64,000 nucleotides of DNA from Gnetum montanum (Eukaryota; Streptophyta; Gnetopsida; Gnetales; Gnetaceae): contig MNCI01018018.1 in the NCBI GenBank assembly GCA_015680685.1, forward strand, positions 105,961-169,960, written 5' to 3'. Under the pieces are notes generated by a model that worked only from the letters and a program-made list of their open reading frames with translations, had not been told where the DNA came from and searched no databases. Every line of letters starts with the position of its first letter. Position 1 is the stretch's first letter. Made by a program: the position numbers and the translations under genes. Positions 1 to 9,865 of this stretch are shown one piece after another.

Positions 1-571
1 ACTTCAGAGCTTGACTATCCTTGCATCCCAGCTTTGGCCTACGAGGTAGATCGGACTTCTGTCTGGACAGTTTCCTTGTTGTTTTGTGCTCATTTTTGCA
101 TCAAGTTATTGGGGGTCTCCCCCATTGTAACATGACATACAAATCATACATTCTTTCAAAAATCGAAACATAGATCTTTGAAAATCACGCGCTTCTCTCC
201 CGATTAGCATCTTTTCGACGTGTTTGACGTTATCACCGTAGCGATCCACCCACGTCGTTTTCCTCCCATTTCACGATTCCTCGAATCAAATCGCAGCACG
301 CAAAGATCCGTAATCTTCATCGTTTTACTGACCCGTAAGTCCCTGTTTGATCGACAAGACCGTTCAGGGCACCGTGGATTCACTTTTTTCCAGCATAGCC
401 CTCGCGCAGATCCGTGGTTAAAACTGTATACACGGAACCTCGATCAGTATTTCCAGCTGCCGATGTTTTCTGTCGTTACAAATAGGATTTTATTTATTTA
501 TATTTATTATTTATTATTTAAATGCTTTATTAGTTCATTAAATCTGTCTCAACCCTTCTCTCCTAGTTAAG
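1..571. other. Unassigned sequence left of the first LTR homology
   Basis: This stretch is less AT-rich than most of the window and contains a 116-codon open frame on the plus strand from 220 that resembles no protein I recognise. It does not match the other LTRs here, whose homology begins abruptly near 572. It could be the U3 part of a different LTR or unrelated DNA. An AT-rich run lies at about 485-530. I assign no function. Confidence 0.3.
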
Positions 572-980
572 TGCATTCAGTACAACCGCTTCGAGCACGT
601 GCGTTACGCTTGGTGATCCTAGCAACGACTAGCGTTTGGTAACTAAGGTTGCATTGGTGTAGGGTGTGAATGGTAAGCGGGAATGGATAATGATGCTAGG
701 TTAATTAAGGCGTGGTTAGTTAGTTAAAGTTAGTTAATTAGTCTCTTCACCCTTCACCTCGTTAGCATAGGAGATAAAACAGAAAATATATAAAAATCAC
801 ATACCTCAGACTTACTTAACCATACTACCGTGACAAATACAAATCTGGGAAGACAATGAATGATTAACCTTAGGTGTTCCATAAGGCGTGTAGGCACTTA
901 GTCTATGAAGTTTGACTAGATCGCACGTGTAATGCTCATGTTTGTATGGTTGAGTGTAGGGGTACCTTGCCACTCATCAG
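572..980 (+). repeat. LTR fragment (R-U5 part) of the TGATGA/TCATCA family
   Basis: The segment aligns by eye with the reverse complement of the LTR at 55856: both carry the blocks around CTAGCGTTTGGTAA, GGTTGAGTGTAGGGGTACC and the terminal CACTCATCA, which ends here at 980. The promoter-bearing U3 half seen in other copies is absent, because the sequence upstream of 572 is unrelated. No tRNA-Asp-type primer site follows 980. It is therefore either a truncated LTR or an LTR separated from its original internal region. Confidence 0.75.
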
Positions 981-1435
981 TTGATCTTTTAGAAAAGGCA
1001 AGGGCTAAACAACCATACCAAGCACAAACTAGGATTTGGGAAAAAAAGGGGAATTACCAATCGTTAAAAAATTAGGTGAGAAATTTCAAGGAGTCAAAAT
1101 GACAATTTTACACCAATTGAAAAGAATAAAACAAAATAGAAGAAACCCCAAAGAAACATGAGCACATAGAGTGTAAGTGTTTGAGTTGCATGAAAACAAA
1201 CCATAATAGATTGTTGGCTTTATGAGCCCAACCTGAACAAAAAATCATAAAATTTAATAGTGGTCAAATATAGCTTATTAGATACACTGTATGACATCTC
1301 GTGCTTCCAATATGAACAACTATTTAACTTAGGCCACAAGCCACCTAAGAAGTGACTTGAAAACACTTGAGTAAAACTAGTTAAGATTAAATTTACATAA
1401 CTAGATAAAGTGTCATGGATAACAACTAAACTTAT
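981..1435 (+). other. Non-coding or unrecognisable leader/gag remnant
   Basis: This lies between the LTR fragment and the protease remnant. No frame stays open for long and I cannot recognise a capsid domain or zinc knuckle. If P0 once had gag between LTR and PR, most of it has been deleted, since only about 450 bp remain. Confidence 0.35.
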
Positions 1436-1815
1436 AAATGGAGAATACCTCTAAAAGTATGATAACCTAGGAACACCCATTATAGATTTAACCATTGATG
1501 ATAGAAAGTTTAAAGGGTTGATTAGCCTTGGAGTAAGTATAAGTATCATCATAACAGAAGGGTAGGAGAAGCTAGGACAACCCTTGTTGTCACCCTACCA
1601 TGATAAGCTTGTTATGACTGATAAATCCATTGTACAACTGGAGGGAATCATCAAGAACATACTCATAACCATACAAGGATTCAAGTACTTAATCGATCTA
1701 GTAGCCATGAAAACCAATTTGAATGACTCTCTACCCATGGGATCATACTTGGTAGACCATGGATGGCTAAAAAAAACTCTATTATTCAAATTAGGATGGG
1801 GATTATGGATATAGG
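1436..1815 (+). pseudogene. Retroviral-type aspartic protease remnant (P0)
   Basis: In family members this domain cleaves the Gag-Pol polyprotein. The frame reads TIDDRKFKGLISLGVSISII, which matches the flap-proximal start and active-site segment of gypsy proteases. The position of the catalytic D-S/T-G reads SLG, so the Asp is lost. A downstream segment, MTDKSIVQLEGIIKNILI, matches the ADKSIxxPEGIIEDVLV block that follows the active site in plant gypsy proteases. There is a stop after the ITEG residues. It is inactive. Confidence 0.7.
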
Positions 1816-1834
1816 TATGGGAGATCTCAAGTAG

Positions 1835-2965
1835 TAGATGAGGATCTTCCGAAACTTAGAGGCTCCCTTCCCTAATGTGGCCATAACAGAAGTGGAAAAA
1901 TAGGATGAGTCTTTGGAGATACAAGTATTAGGCATTTTAGAAGAGAAGGAAGAAGTTCCTGAGCTACTGGCCCACCTTGAATATGCCATGCTGGGTCATA
2001 ACAAACTGATCATCATTAACTATGAATTGACACATGTCCAAAAAAGAAAGCTTTTAGATGCTCAAACTACACCAGGAAACTTTTACATGGACTCATGAGG
2101 ATAATAAGGGTATTCCAGCTAAAATTTATCAACACAGGATTTATACAAATGCCACTATTAAGCTAGTGAAGCAAAGATAGAAGCAGGCCAACCCCATGAT
2201 CCAAAAAGTGATCAAGAAGGAGGTAGAGAAACTACTACTAGTAGGGTTTATCTATCCTATCTTAGGCTTTTCTTGGATTAGCCCCTTGATAGTCATGCCT
2301 AAAAAGGGAAATAAATGGAGGATGTGTGTTGATTATAGAATCTTAAATTATCCCACCTTTAAGAACCACTTCCTCTTATCCTTTATTGATTAAACCCTAA
2401 ATAGAATTGCCAGACATGTATATTCTCCCACCTTTAAAATCGTCATAGCTCTAGAAGACTAACATAAGACAAACTTTAGATGTCACTGGGGAACTTTTTC
2501 CTACAAGGTCATGCCTTTTGGATTGTACAATGCACCAAAAACCTTCCAAAGGCTGGTGTATAGCATTTTTCATGATATGATTAGATGGATAGTAGAAGTT
2601 TTCATGGATCACTTGTCTACCTTCAGAGATAGTTTTGATAATGCACTCAAGAATTTAAAGTAGGTCCTGCTAAGGTGTAAGGAGCATAGTCTAAAGCTTA
2701 TTTGGTATAAAAGCTTCCTAATGATTTAAGAAGGAATTTTCATGGGTCATAAGATTTCAAAAGATTAGATCCAAACAGAGCCAACCTAAGTTAAAGTGAT
2801 AGAGCAAATTTCTAGGCTAGGAAAACTCAAGGAGTTGAGATCTTTCCTAGGATATATAGGCTATTATAGAAGGTTCATTACTAACTTTAGCAAGATATCC
2901 TCAACTCTAATGTAGCTCCTTCAAAAAGATGTTAAGTTTAAATGGGATGAGAAATGTGACCAAGC
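1835..2965 (+). pseudogene. PR-RT linker and reverse transcriptase remnant (P0)
   Basis: The RT core is recognised from EVEKLLLVGFIYPI (2225), PKKGNKWRMCVDYRILN (2300-2350), a WGTFSYKVMPFGLYNAPKTFQR block (2490-2550, broken here for length), and FLGYIGYYRRFI near 2850. The catalytic box, FMDD in the family, reads FMDH at about 2602, so one of the two metal-binding aspartates is gone. Several TAG stops occur where relatives have Gln. A frame change lies near 2098-2110 in the linker. Downstream it runs into the RNH domain without a gap. Confidence 0.85.
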
Positions 2966-3024
2966 TTTTAATGCATTGAAGAATTCCTTTTTGGAAGCAC
3001 CAATCTTATAGAGGCCTAATTGGG

Positions 3025-3415
3025 AAAATCTGTTTCATATTATGATAGATGCTTCTAACCATTCCATGGGCATGGTATTAGGATAGAAGGATGAAAATGG
3101 TAGGCCATATGTAATTGCTTATATTAGCAAACTATTTAATAAGGCTCAAAGTAACTATATGGTCATAGAAAAAGAACTATTGGCAGTAGTCCTGTCACTA
3201 GAAATGTTTAGACATTATGTTCTAAGATACAAAACTTTTATCCATACAGACCATAGTGCCTTAAGATTCCTAATGAATAAGAAAGAGGTAAACTCCAAGA
3301 TCATTTAGTGGATACTCTTATTACAAGAGTACGACTTGAAAATAGTGGGCAAAAAGGGAATGGAAAATGTATTAGAAAACCATTTATCTAGGTTGGAGTT
3401 TAATGAAAGTTGAGA
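3025..3415 (+). pseudogene. RNase H remnant (P0)
   Basis: The domain degrades the RNA strand of the RNA-DNA hybrid in active elements. Visible blocks are IMIDASNHSMGMVLG (first catalytic Asp in the DAS motif), VIEKELLAVVLSLEMFRHYV (catalytic Glu region) and FIHTDHSALRFLMNKKEV (TDH motif). The end of the domain reads YDLKIVGKKGMENVLENHLSR. Key residues of all three blocks remain, but TAG stops interrupt the frame at about 3084 and 3306. Confidence 0.85.
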
Positions 3416-3539
3416 TACATTCTCAGTCAAGGAAGAGTTTCCATATGAGCACCTTTTCCAAGTCATAGTTTAGCCATGGTATCATCAAATTTAACAATTC
3501 TTAGACAAAAATATTCTCCCCAAAGACCTATCCTATAAA

Positions 3540-4765
3540 CAAAAGCGTTACTCCTTAAGAACCACCTAAAGTTAGCACATGAAGGTATGATTTTTAAATA
3601 CTACATGGACAACATGCTTAGGAGATGTGTTCTTGAATCTCAAAAACTAGATATAATAATTTTTGCACATGAGAAGGATGGGGAAGGACACATTTGGGGA
3701 GGAGGGTTGTGGTTGGTGTGGTGGGTGTGTGGGGGGAGCACACGTGGAGGGGAAGAAAGAACAATGATAAAAATATTACACATGGGGCATTTTTGGACAA
3801 GCTTGTTTAAAGATTATTACACCTATGTTAAGTGATGTGATTTGTGCTAAAGAGAGGGAGAACTAACTAGCTACTATGGCATGCCTAAGCACTTGATACA
3901 AGTCATAGAACCTTTTGAGCTATGGGGTATCGATTTCATTGGGCTAGTCAATCCTAAAATCTTAGAAAAGGAGTATATCATAGTGTCAGCCTACTATTTG
4001 ACTAAGTAGGTAGAGGCTAAAGTAGTCACTAACTGTTCCTATAAAACAATTGTAAAATTCCTTTTGAAAGGCATCATTCATAGGTATGGGACCCCTAAGG
4101 TCATAATTTTGGATCAAGGGACCCCCATTATAGGGTAGGAATTTCAATCTTTACTCAGCAAATTTAAGATCAAACATAGAATGAGAACAACATATCACCT
4201 AGAAACTAATGGACAAATAGAGGTATCTAACATGGAGATCAATAGGATCGTTACAAAACTAGTGGATACCAAGAAGAATGACTAGGGTGAGAAACTAACA
4301 GAGGTTGTATGGGCTCATAGGATTACTTGGAAACACACTATAGGACATACTCCATATCAATTACTCTATGAAAAGACTCCTATTATATCAATTCAATTTA
4401 AAATTAAGATGCTCAAAATAACACAACAACTAAAGATTAATTTAGATGAAGGGCTTAAACGATGGCTAGAAACCATGAATGAATTAGATGAACTAAGAAA
4501 AGATGCCCTACTTAGGAAGGAAATTGAACAATAAAAGTTAAAGATCAACCATGACAAAAAAATCAAGAAAGTTAACTTCTCATTAGGAGATAAGGTCCTT
4601 TTATTTGATCCCAAATATTGATAGTATAAGAAGAAATTCACTTAGAAATGGATAGGGCCATTTGAAATAATCAAAATAAACAACAATGGATCATTAAAAA
4701 TTCAAGACCTAGAAGAAACCATGTACATAGTCAATGGGTCTAAAATTAAACCCTACCAACAAAAT
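3540..4765 (+). pseudogene. Integrase remnant with a G-rich insertion (P0)
   Basis: The zinc-finger half is recognised from AHEKDGEGH and GHFWTSLFKDYYTYVK, which are separated by an unrelated G-rich stretch. The core begins at FELWGIDFIGLVNPK (about 3918) and continues with ILDQGTPIIG (second Asp region, about 4110) and HLETNGQIEVSNMEI (Glu region, about 4195). A trailing WKHTIGHTPYQLLYEK (about 4330) and a C-terminal basic region follow. The three core acidic positions are still readable, but stops are frequent. The zinc-finger cysteines are not intact near 3830. Confidence 0.8.
3684..3762 (+). repeat. G-rich low-complexity insertion inside integrase
   Basis: The plus strand has many G runs of two to six over about 80 bases, for example GGGGAGGAGGG and GTGTGTGGGGGGAG, in a window that is otherwise AT-rich. 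It sits between two conserved pieces of the integrase zinc-finger region, where relatives have only a few codons, so it is an insertion or a local expansion. The G runs are of a kind that can fold into G-quadruplexes. Confidence 0.6.
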
Positions 4766-4799
4766 GACAATACAGAAGTGAGTGGAAATGAGCTCTCTT

Positions 4800-6900
4800 T
4801 CCTATTTAGCTAGTTAAGCAACACTGCATCAATATGTTCTCAAGGACTTATATACCCGAATCTTATTAAGCTTAGTAAAATTCTTGAAAAAGAATAGTTC
4901 ATCATCATACATGTGTAGACATTGATCATTATGAAGTAGAAAACACCTACATATGTCACTCTAATATTTTTTGCATCATTATGTTGCATATGCATCAGTA
5001 AGGTAATATAGTTAACTGTTGATATCTCTTGCTAAAAAATAAAAGTATTCCTTTAATACACTAGATATGAATTGCCAAATACCCAAAGGTAATCATTACG
5101 AGAGTGAAAGGCTAAGACTGTCAAGTCATTAGAAGGGTATTATGAGATATCTGAAGGTAGACCTCTACTAGCGCTTAAGCTAACAAAATGTTAGACCAAG
5201 AAACACAAAGTGTCCTCACTAATGTTTAGTTAGGAGATCTCCCAAAAGTTACAAGTTATGACATGTGGATGTATATGTGAAATCAACAAGGCAAATTATA
5301 ATGTCAAAAGAGGTAAAATTTTATTGAATTGACATGAGATTAATAGATCACTAGGAGCCAATCTCTTAAATTAAATAATGATCACAGTTATGGGGATCAA
5401 ATGACCTGAGTACAAGGATTACCGAGGGAATAATTTGAAGCTAGAAATCATAGTTGGGAATAACAAAAAAATTTTCTTTGTAGTTTGCTTAATTATAAAT
5501 AGACATATTTTTCCATGAAAAAATGATGATAGATTTATAGTAAAGATAAAATCATTGTTATAACTTTTAATAAAATTTAATAACAACAAAATAACAAATA
5601 TTTTATTAAATAACATCTATTATAGTACACTAAAGAATAGAAAAACTAAAACATAAAAAATTTCAATAGTGAACAAAGGATTTATAAGATTAAGGGACAC
5701 AAGAACTTGCTTTATCCCTCAAGGATAGGCTTCAAACATGGTTAGGTCTTGAAATGGAAGCTACTTCGAAGCTGGATAACCCAGTCCCCACCAATCATGG
5801 AGGATGATGTTAAGAAATTTAAATTTAGGGAAAAACTAGCTAAATCTAGATTAGGATGACCTTACAACCATGACAAAATCTTATGAATGTCAAAAAGACA
5901 CTAGTGAATCTCTTGGAACCTATCATGATGCTTCAACTTCACATCCTGAAGTGCCTTATTGTACTCCTTATTCACATTAAGTGTCGTTAATCAAAAGTAC
6001 TCTTGAATGTAAAAGTGCACCCAAATCCCTATAGTCCTAGCATGAATGTTATTAAAATTATGAAAAGAAAACACAAAATCTCTCTCTTGTAATGGATCTT
6101 TAATTGTGTTACAAGGATAATATTTGGATACATCGTCACTGATGCATCATGACTGTCACTAACAACAATGACCTCGGGAACATTATGACCTTGAGCCACT
6201 ATCATAAACTTAGAATCTCTAGTCTAAACAAAAACCTTCCTAATCCTATAAGCCATAAAAAAAGGCATTTAAAGGACAAAAGAGAACATCTTAATAGTAG
6301 GCATTCTACATTAATTAAGTAGCTTAAGGGATCATGCACAAGCTATAACCCTATTTAACACCAATGACTTAACAGAAAGCTGTAATAGAAGGATGACTAA
6401 GTAAATGCTAGCTTGCAATCAAGGAAGACACATACACAAGTCCTATTCCAACTACGATAGTTAACAAACTAACAAGGACTTGCTAGGAACGTATAAGTAG
6501 TACACAACATTTAGAAAGAGGAATTTGAGTACTGCTCGAATAGACAAGTTAACTGCCTTAAAGCGAGTTCTTTGTTTTGGATATAAGGATGTTCTTTGTG
6601 GATAATTCCTAAATTCCTCTATAAGCTTTTGTTGCGTAAGAAACAAGAAACTCGAGGATCTCTCTTAGGTGGAAAAACCTCTCGAGGTTTCCACTTGAAC
6701 TCACCTTTTGAGTCCTCAACAAAATATTCTTTTCGTAGCATAAGTTGAGGCCTCCTTGATGCTTATCCCCACCTTTCGAGACCCCCTCAAATTTATGGTT
6801 GCTAACCTTAACGATTTTGCTAACAATGACTAAAAAAGATGAAGCACAACCTAAGTATTTTATTGTCTCTCTATACACATGTGAGCCTTGACATAGATGC
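4800..6900. other. Unassigned, probably decayed repeat DNA
   Basis: There is no long open frame and no recognised protein block. The first several hundred bases may be the 3' non-coding part of P0. The minus strand at about 5850-6260 has short readable stretches with TAG stops, such as NKEYNKALQDVKLKHHDR, that may be an old coding region of an unknown element. I cannot place an LTR edge or target-site duplication here. Confidence 0.3.
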
Positions 6901-6905
6901 ATCAA
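6461..6905 (-). other. Overlapping weak open frames, possibly an LTR leader
   Basis: Two overlapping minus-strand frames of 98 and 61 codons occur here without a recognisable domain. The DNA contains a segment near 6640-6700 (GAGGTTTTTCCACCTAAGAG on the minus strand) that recalls Ty1/copia LTR ends, but I found no matching primer site or second LTR. I call no gene. Confidence 0.2.
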
Positions 6906-7283
6906 CTCTGATGCATGGACTAATGGAAACCCACACGCACTTGAAAAGTGATCATAGGACCCACCATGATGGATAGAAAGAGGCTACAACAGGATTTACA
7001 GCTCTCTTATTTTCAAATTTATACCCTACCAACCTATGCTCATGACCCCTTCTGGACCACTTAAGATGTTCTCAACCCATGCTCATGAAATCCTATTGAC
7101 CTCTCAAGACCATCTTGACCCATACCAACTAGACCTCCTTAGGCTCTAAGACCTCATAATGTAGGTTGAGCAAGAATAAGACATAATGCCGAGTTAGCAA
7201 CCATCATACATTTTATCCTCTTGCACTTCTTGGACATGTGTCTTCATAACCATGTGCCTCGAGCAACAATCCCTACCACCAAG

Positions 7284-7291
7284 TATAAAAA
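7284..7291 (+). promoter_or_regulatory. TATA-like box in unassigned DNA
   Basis: The sequence TATAAAAA follows a CCACCAAG context and precedes a CT-rich stretch of roughly 200 bp without a long frame. This arrangement is common in plant LTR promoters and lies about 550 bp upstream of the ORF remnant at 7835. No flanking LTR ends were identified, so promoter status is a guess. Confidence 0.25.
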
Positions 7292-7834
7292 CCCTTCCAC
7301 TTTTGTCATCATCTATTGTGATCCATCACTCCCTCAACCAATCGCATCTTGAGAACACCTCTTGTCAGTCAAGACTCCCTGAAATCCTTTCTACACCTAG
7401 TTAAGTACCACTTGAGCCTTCTCAAGTATTCCTCTGAAGACTAATTTCTAGTGGCACAATGTATCGAGGACCCCCATCGAGCACTTTGAAGGCATCTTAA
7501 CTGTAAGTAACAGCTTATGAGCTAGATTTCATTTCATTTCATCATTATTTTTAAAACATTCCATCCACATTTTTCCTTTACTTTGCAACTCACAAGTATC
7601 AAACTTGACTTTCAATTCAAAGATATGCTCTTTTATAGAAGGAAATTCTAATTTAGGAGGATGGGAACTGCATTATTTCCAATTCCTAATCTCTATGTCA
7701 TTTTCTAAAATTATTCTTCCTTAAAATACATGAGACTTTAACTAAGTTACAAAGTGTGTACTTATGTAGAGGATGCATTCATATCAAAAAAGAAAGGAAT
7801 GCTTCCATATGCCTAAAAATTTTGATATTTAGTT

Positions 7835-8736
7835 ATGTTTTTTGCAAATATAGTTCCACAGGTTGATGATTACAATGTCTTAGCTAATCCCACTCTTAAC
7901 AAATTTTTGACTAGGTTTAGAAACAAAGGTGGAAATCATGGATCTATGTCAAGGGATGATACAATTCATAGGTTATTTTTGAACTCTTTTCCAACTATGT
8001 TGAGAATTTCTCAATTGTTGAGTTTCGCATCTCTATAAATAATACCCCCATTAGCCTTAACTTGATTGACTTGCAAGATATTTTAGGCATCCATCCTAGC
8101 TTAGGGGAAAACCTGCAAGAGAAAATCATACACGAAGAGGAAAAGAGACTAAATCAACAACTATTCAATTGTACAGCTACCTCTAATGGAAGGATTAAGA
8201 TAAACAAAATCACCCAATCGGTCACTTTCATTTATAGAAGGGTAATAGGAAGTAATTTGTTACTTGTGTCCAAGAAAAAAAGTAGGATTAACATAAGTGC
8301 AGTAAGCTATTTTGATGCCTTTGTCCATGATAAATTCATAGATATTCCTTGCATGATTTTGAACAAAATGAAAGCCATCAAACCCTTTCATAGCACCCTT
8401 GCTATTGCATTTTCCATACTAATTTTCTCCATGTCATAGTACAAAGGCTGTAGGTTGGGAATGGTGATATTCACCCATAGAACCCTCACCATCAAGCAAT
8501 TGTTTATGGTGGATGCTTTGACCAACTTTAGTAGTACAATCTTTGGCACCATTCCTAATCCCCAACATCACCTTTGTAGCCAAGCTTGGAACCTCTACCC
8601 TCTGCCAACCAACCAGTTGCCATCTCCATGCAGACCCCACTTCCTTACACTATGCCTACCCCACTACTACCTAATCCTATCATTTGAACCACCATCCATT
8701 CCACATCTTTCAATCCTCAACATGAGGAGGAGGTAG
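7835..8736 (+). pseudogene. Decayed ORF resembling retroelement-associated plant transposon protein
   Basis: Three frames of 67, 125 and 93 codons follow one another. The clearest block (8062-8439) reads SAVSYFDAFVHDKFIDIPCM and continues with ILNKMKAIKPFHSTLAIAF. This recalls the end of the putative plant transposon protein domain found in many plant retroelement-linked ORFs, where a hydrophobic helix is followed by a line such as IDIPYLICKHM and a small-residue stretch. A shorter match is possible only by eye. A lysine/glutamate-rich tail with stops extends to about 9330. It lies upstream of a purine tract and LTR start at 9659-9672, which is a position sometimes taken by extra ORFs in LTR elements. 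Confidence 0.35.
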
Positions 8737-9658
8737 AAAAATTGTAGGCCATTATTAACTGCCAATAGTGTCAGTTGGTCCAATTTGAAGATAGAATTAC
8801 AAAACATGCCAAAATAATTAACTCTTTGTTGGATAACTAGGAGTTGTCAACCTCAAGAAAGAAAAACCCTAAGGATTTTTGCCAAAAAAGTAGTTGAAAT
8901 CATTCATCCCATCATTGTCAAGTTGGAATTTGAAATAGTGGAAAATTAGCTAAGGGCGTTCCAAAATGTCTCCAATGTTATAGGAAAAATTAAAGATGAC
9001 ATCCTAGGAATAAGAAAGGAGGTTGGAAAACTCTTTAAGATGCATCTACAAAACTTTTATGAGCTAAACCCAAGGGATGCTACAAGCATGAAATCTTGGA
9101 ATATGAACTTCCATATTGACATCTTTAACTTATCACTAAATAAGAAGAATTTGATAAAATAATCAATAATTTGATGTAATACAAACAAAAATTTTTGCAG
9201 GTGAAGCACACCATGAAGATTAAGGAGGAAAAGAGACTTGCCTTGACACTAGAGGAGAAGCTTGCTAAGAGAATTAGAATCTAGTAGTTGTTGAGGACAA
9301 TAATCCTTAAGTCCAAGGATGAATGAGAAGGGAAAAATTTGACTTTTAATTTTATTCTTTTATATATTGTTAATCTTTCTCTCTATGTTATTACAGAAGA
9401 CGATGGTGTTGACAATAAGGGAAGCAGTTAGTTATAATCGATGATATTGACAATGCACGTGGTGGGGGCACATTGGGTAGAGTAATTAATTATATGTTTT
9501 ATTTTCTTTCTATAACCTTGGACGAATTTACTTTTTCAGGACCTCTGGGGTAACAATTCAAGGTTTTATGGAGTAGACATGGAGCTTTAGAGGTTATTGG
9601 GAGGTGGAGACAGAGATGTGTGCAACTCATCCTGAGATCTTTTGAGAGAAAGATTCTT

Positions 9659-9865
9659 AAGGAGGGGAGAGTGTTACATCCCTTCTAGACACATTAGGTA
9701 TGGTTGTATGATTATGGATTATGCACTACATGTGTTATCATGGTGGGTTATTAGGGATGACTTGGCTTATTATAATTGCACTTCAAATGTTATGATTATG
9801 ATGTCTTTATATGCTTAACTAATGTGATTATGTACACTAGCCCTGTGTGATGTGTTAGTGTTGGA
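9659..9865 (+). repeat. Polypurine tract and start of an LTR (different family)
   Basis: AAGGAGGGGAGAG at 9659-9671 is a purine tract directly followed by TGTTACATCCC, the usual boundary between internal region and 3' LTR in many plant gypsy chromoviruses. The LTR can be followed for only about 190 bp before the duplicated segment starts near 9866. No second LTR with the same start was noticed in the window. Confidence 0.5.

Larger units (their letters stand above)
572..4800 (+). mobile_element. P0: decayed Ty3/gypsy element
   Basis: The order LTR fragment, aspartic protease, reverse transcriptase, RNase H, integrase on one strand is the Ty3/gypsy (Metaviridae) order. Its proteins diverge more from elements 2, 3, 4 and 5 than those do from each other, so P0 is a separate lineage even though the LTR end is related. 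It has many in-frame stops, little or no gag and no recognisable 3' LTR before 5800. The right limit is set by the last recognisable IN codons and is approximate. Confidence 0.8.

Noticed and set aside
3618-3800. Pro/Thr-rich minus-strand frame
   Set aside because: Antisense of the G-rich insertion, where low complexity keeps frames open.
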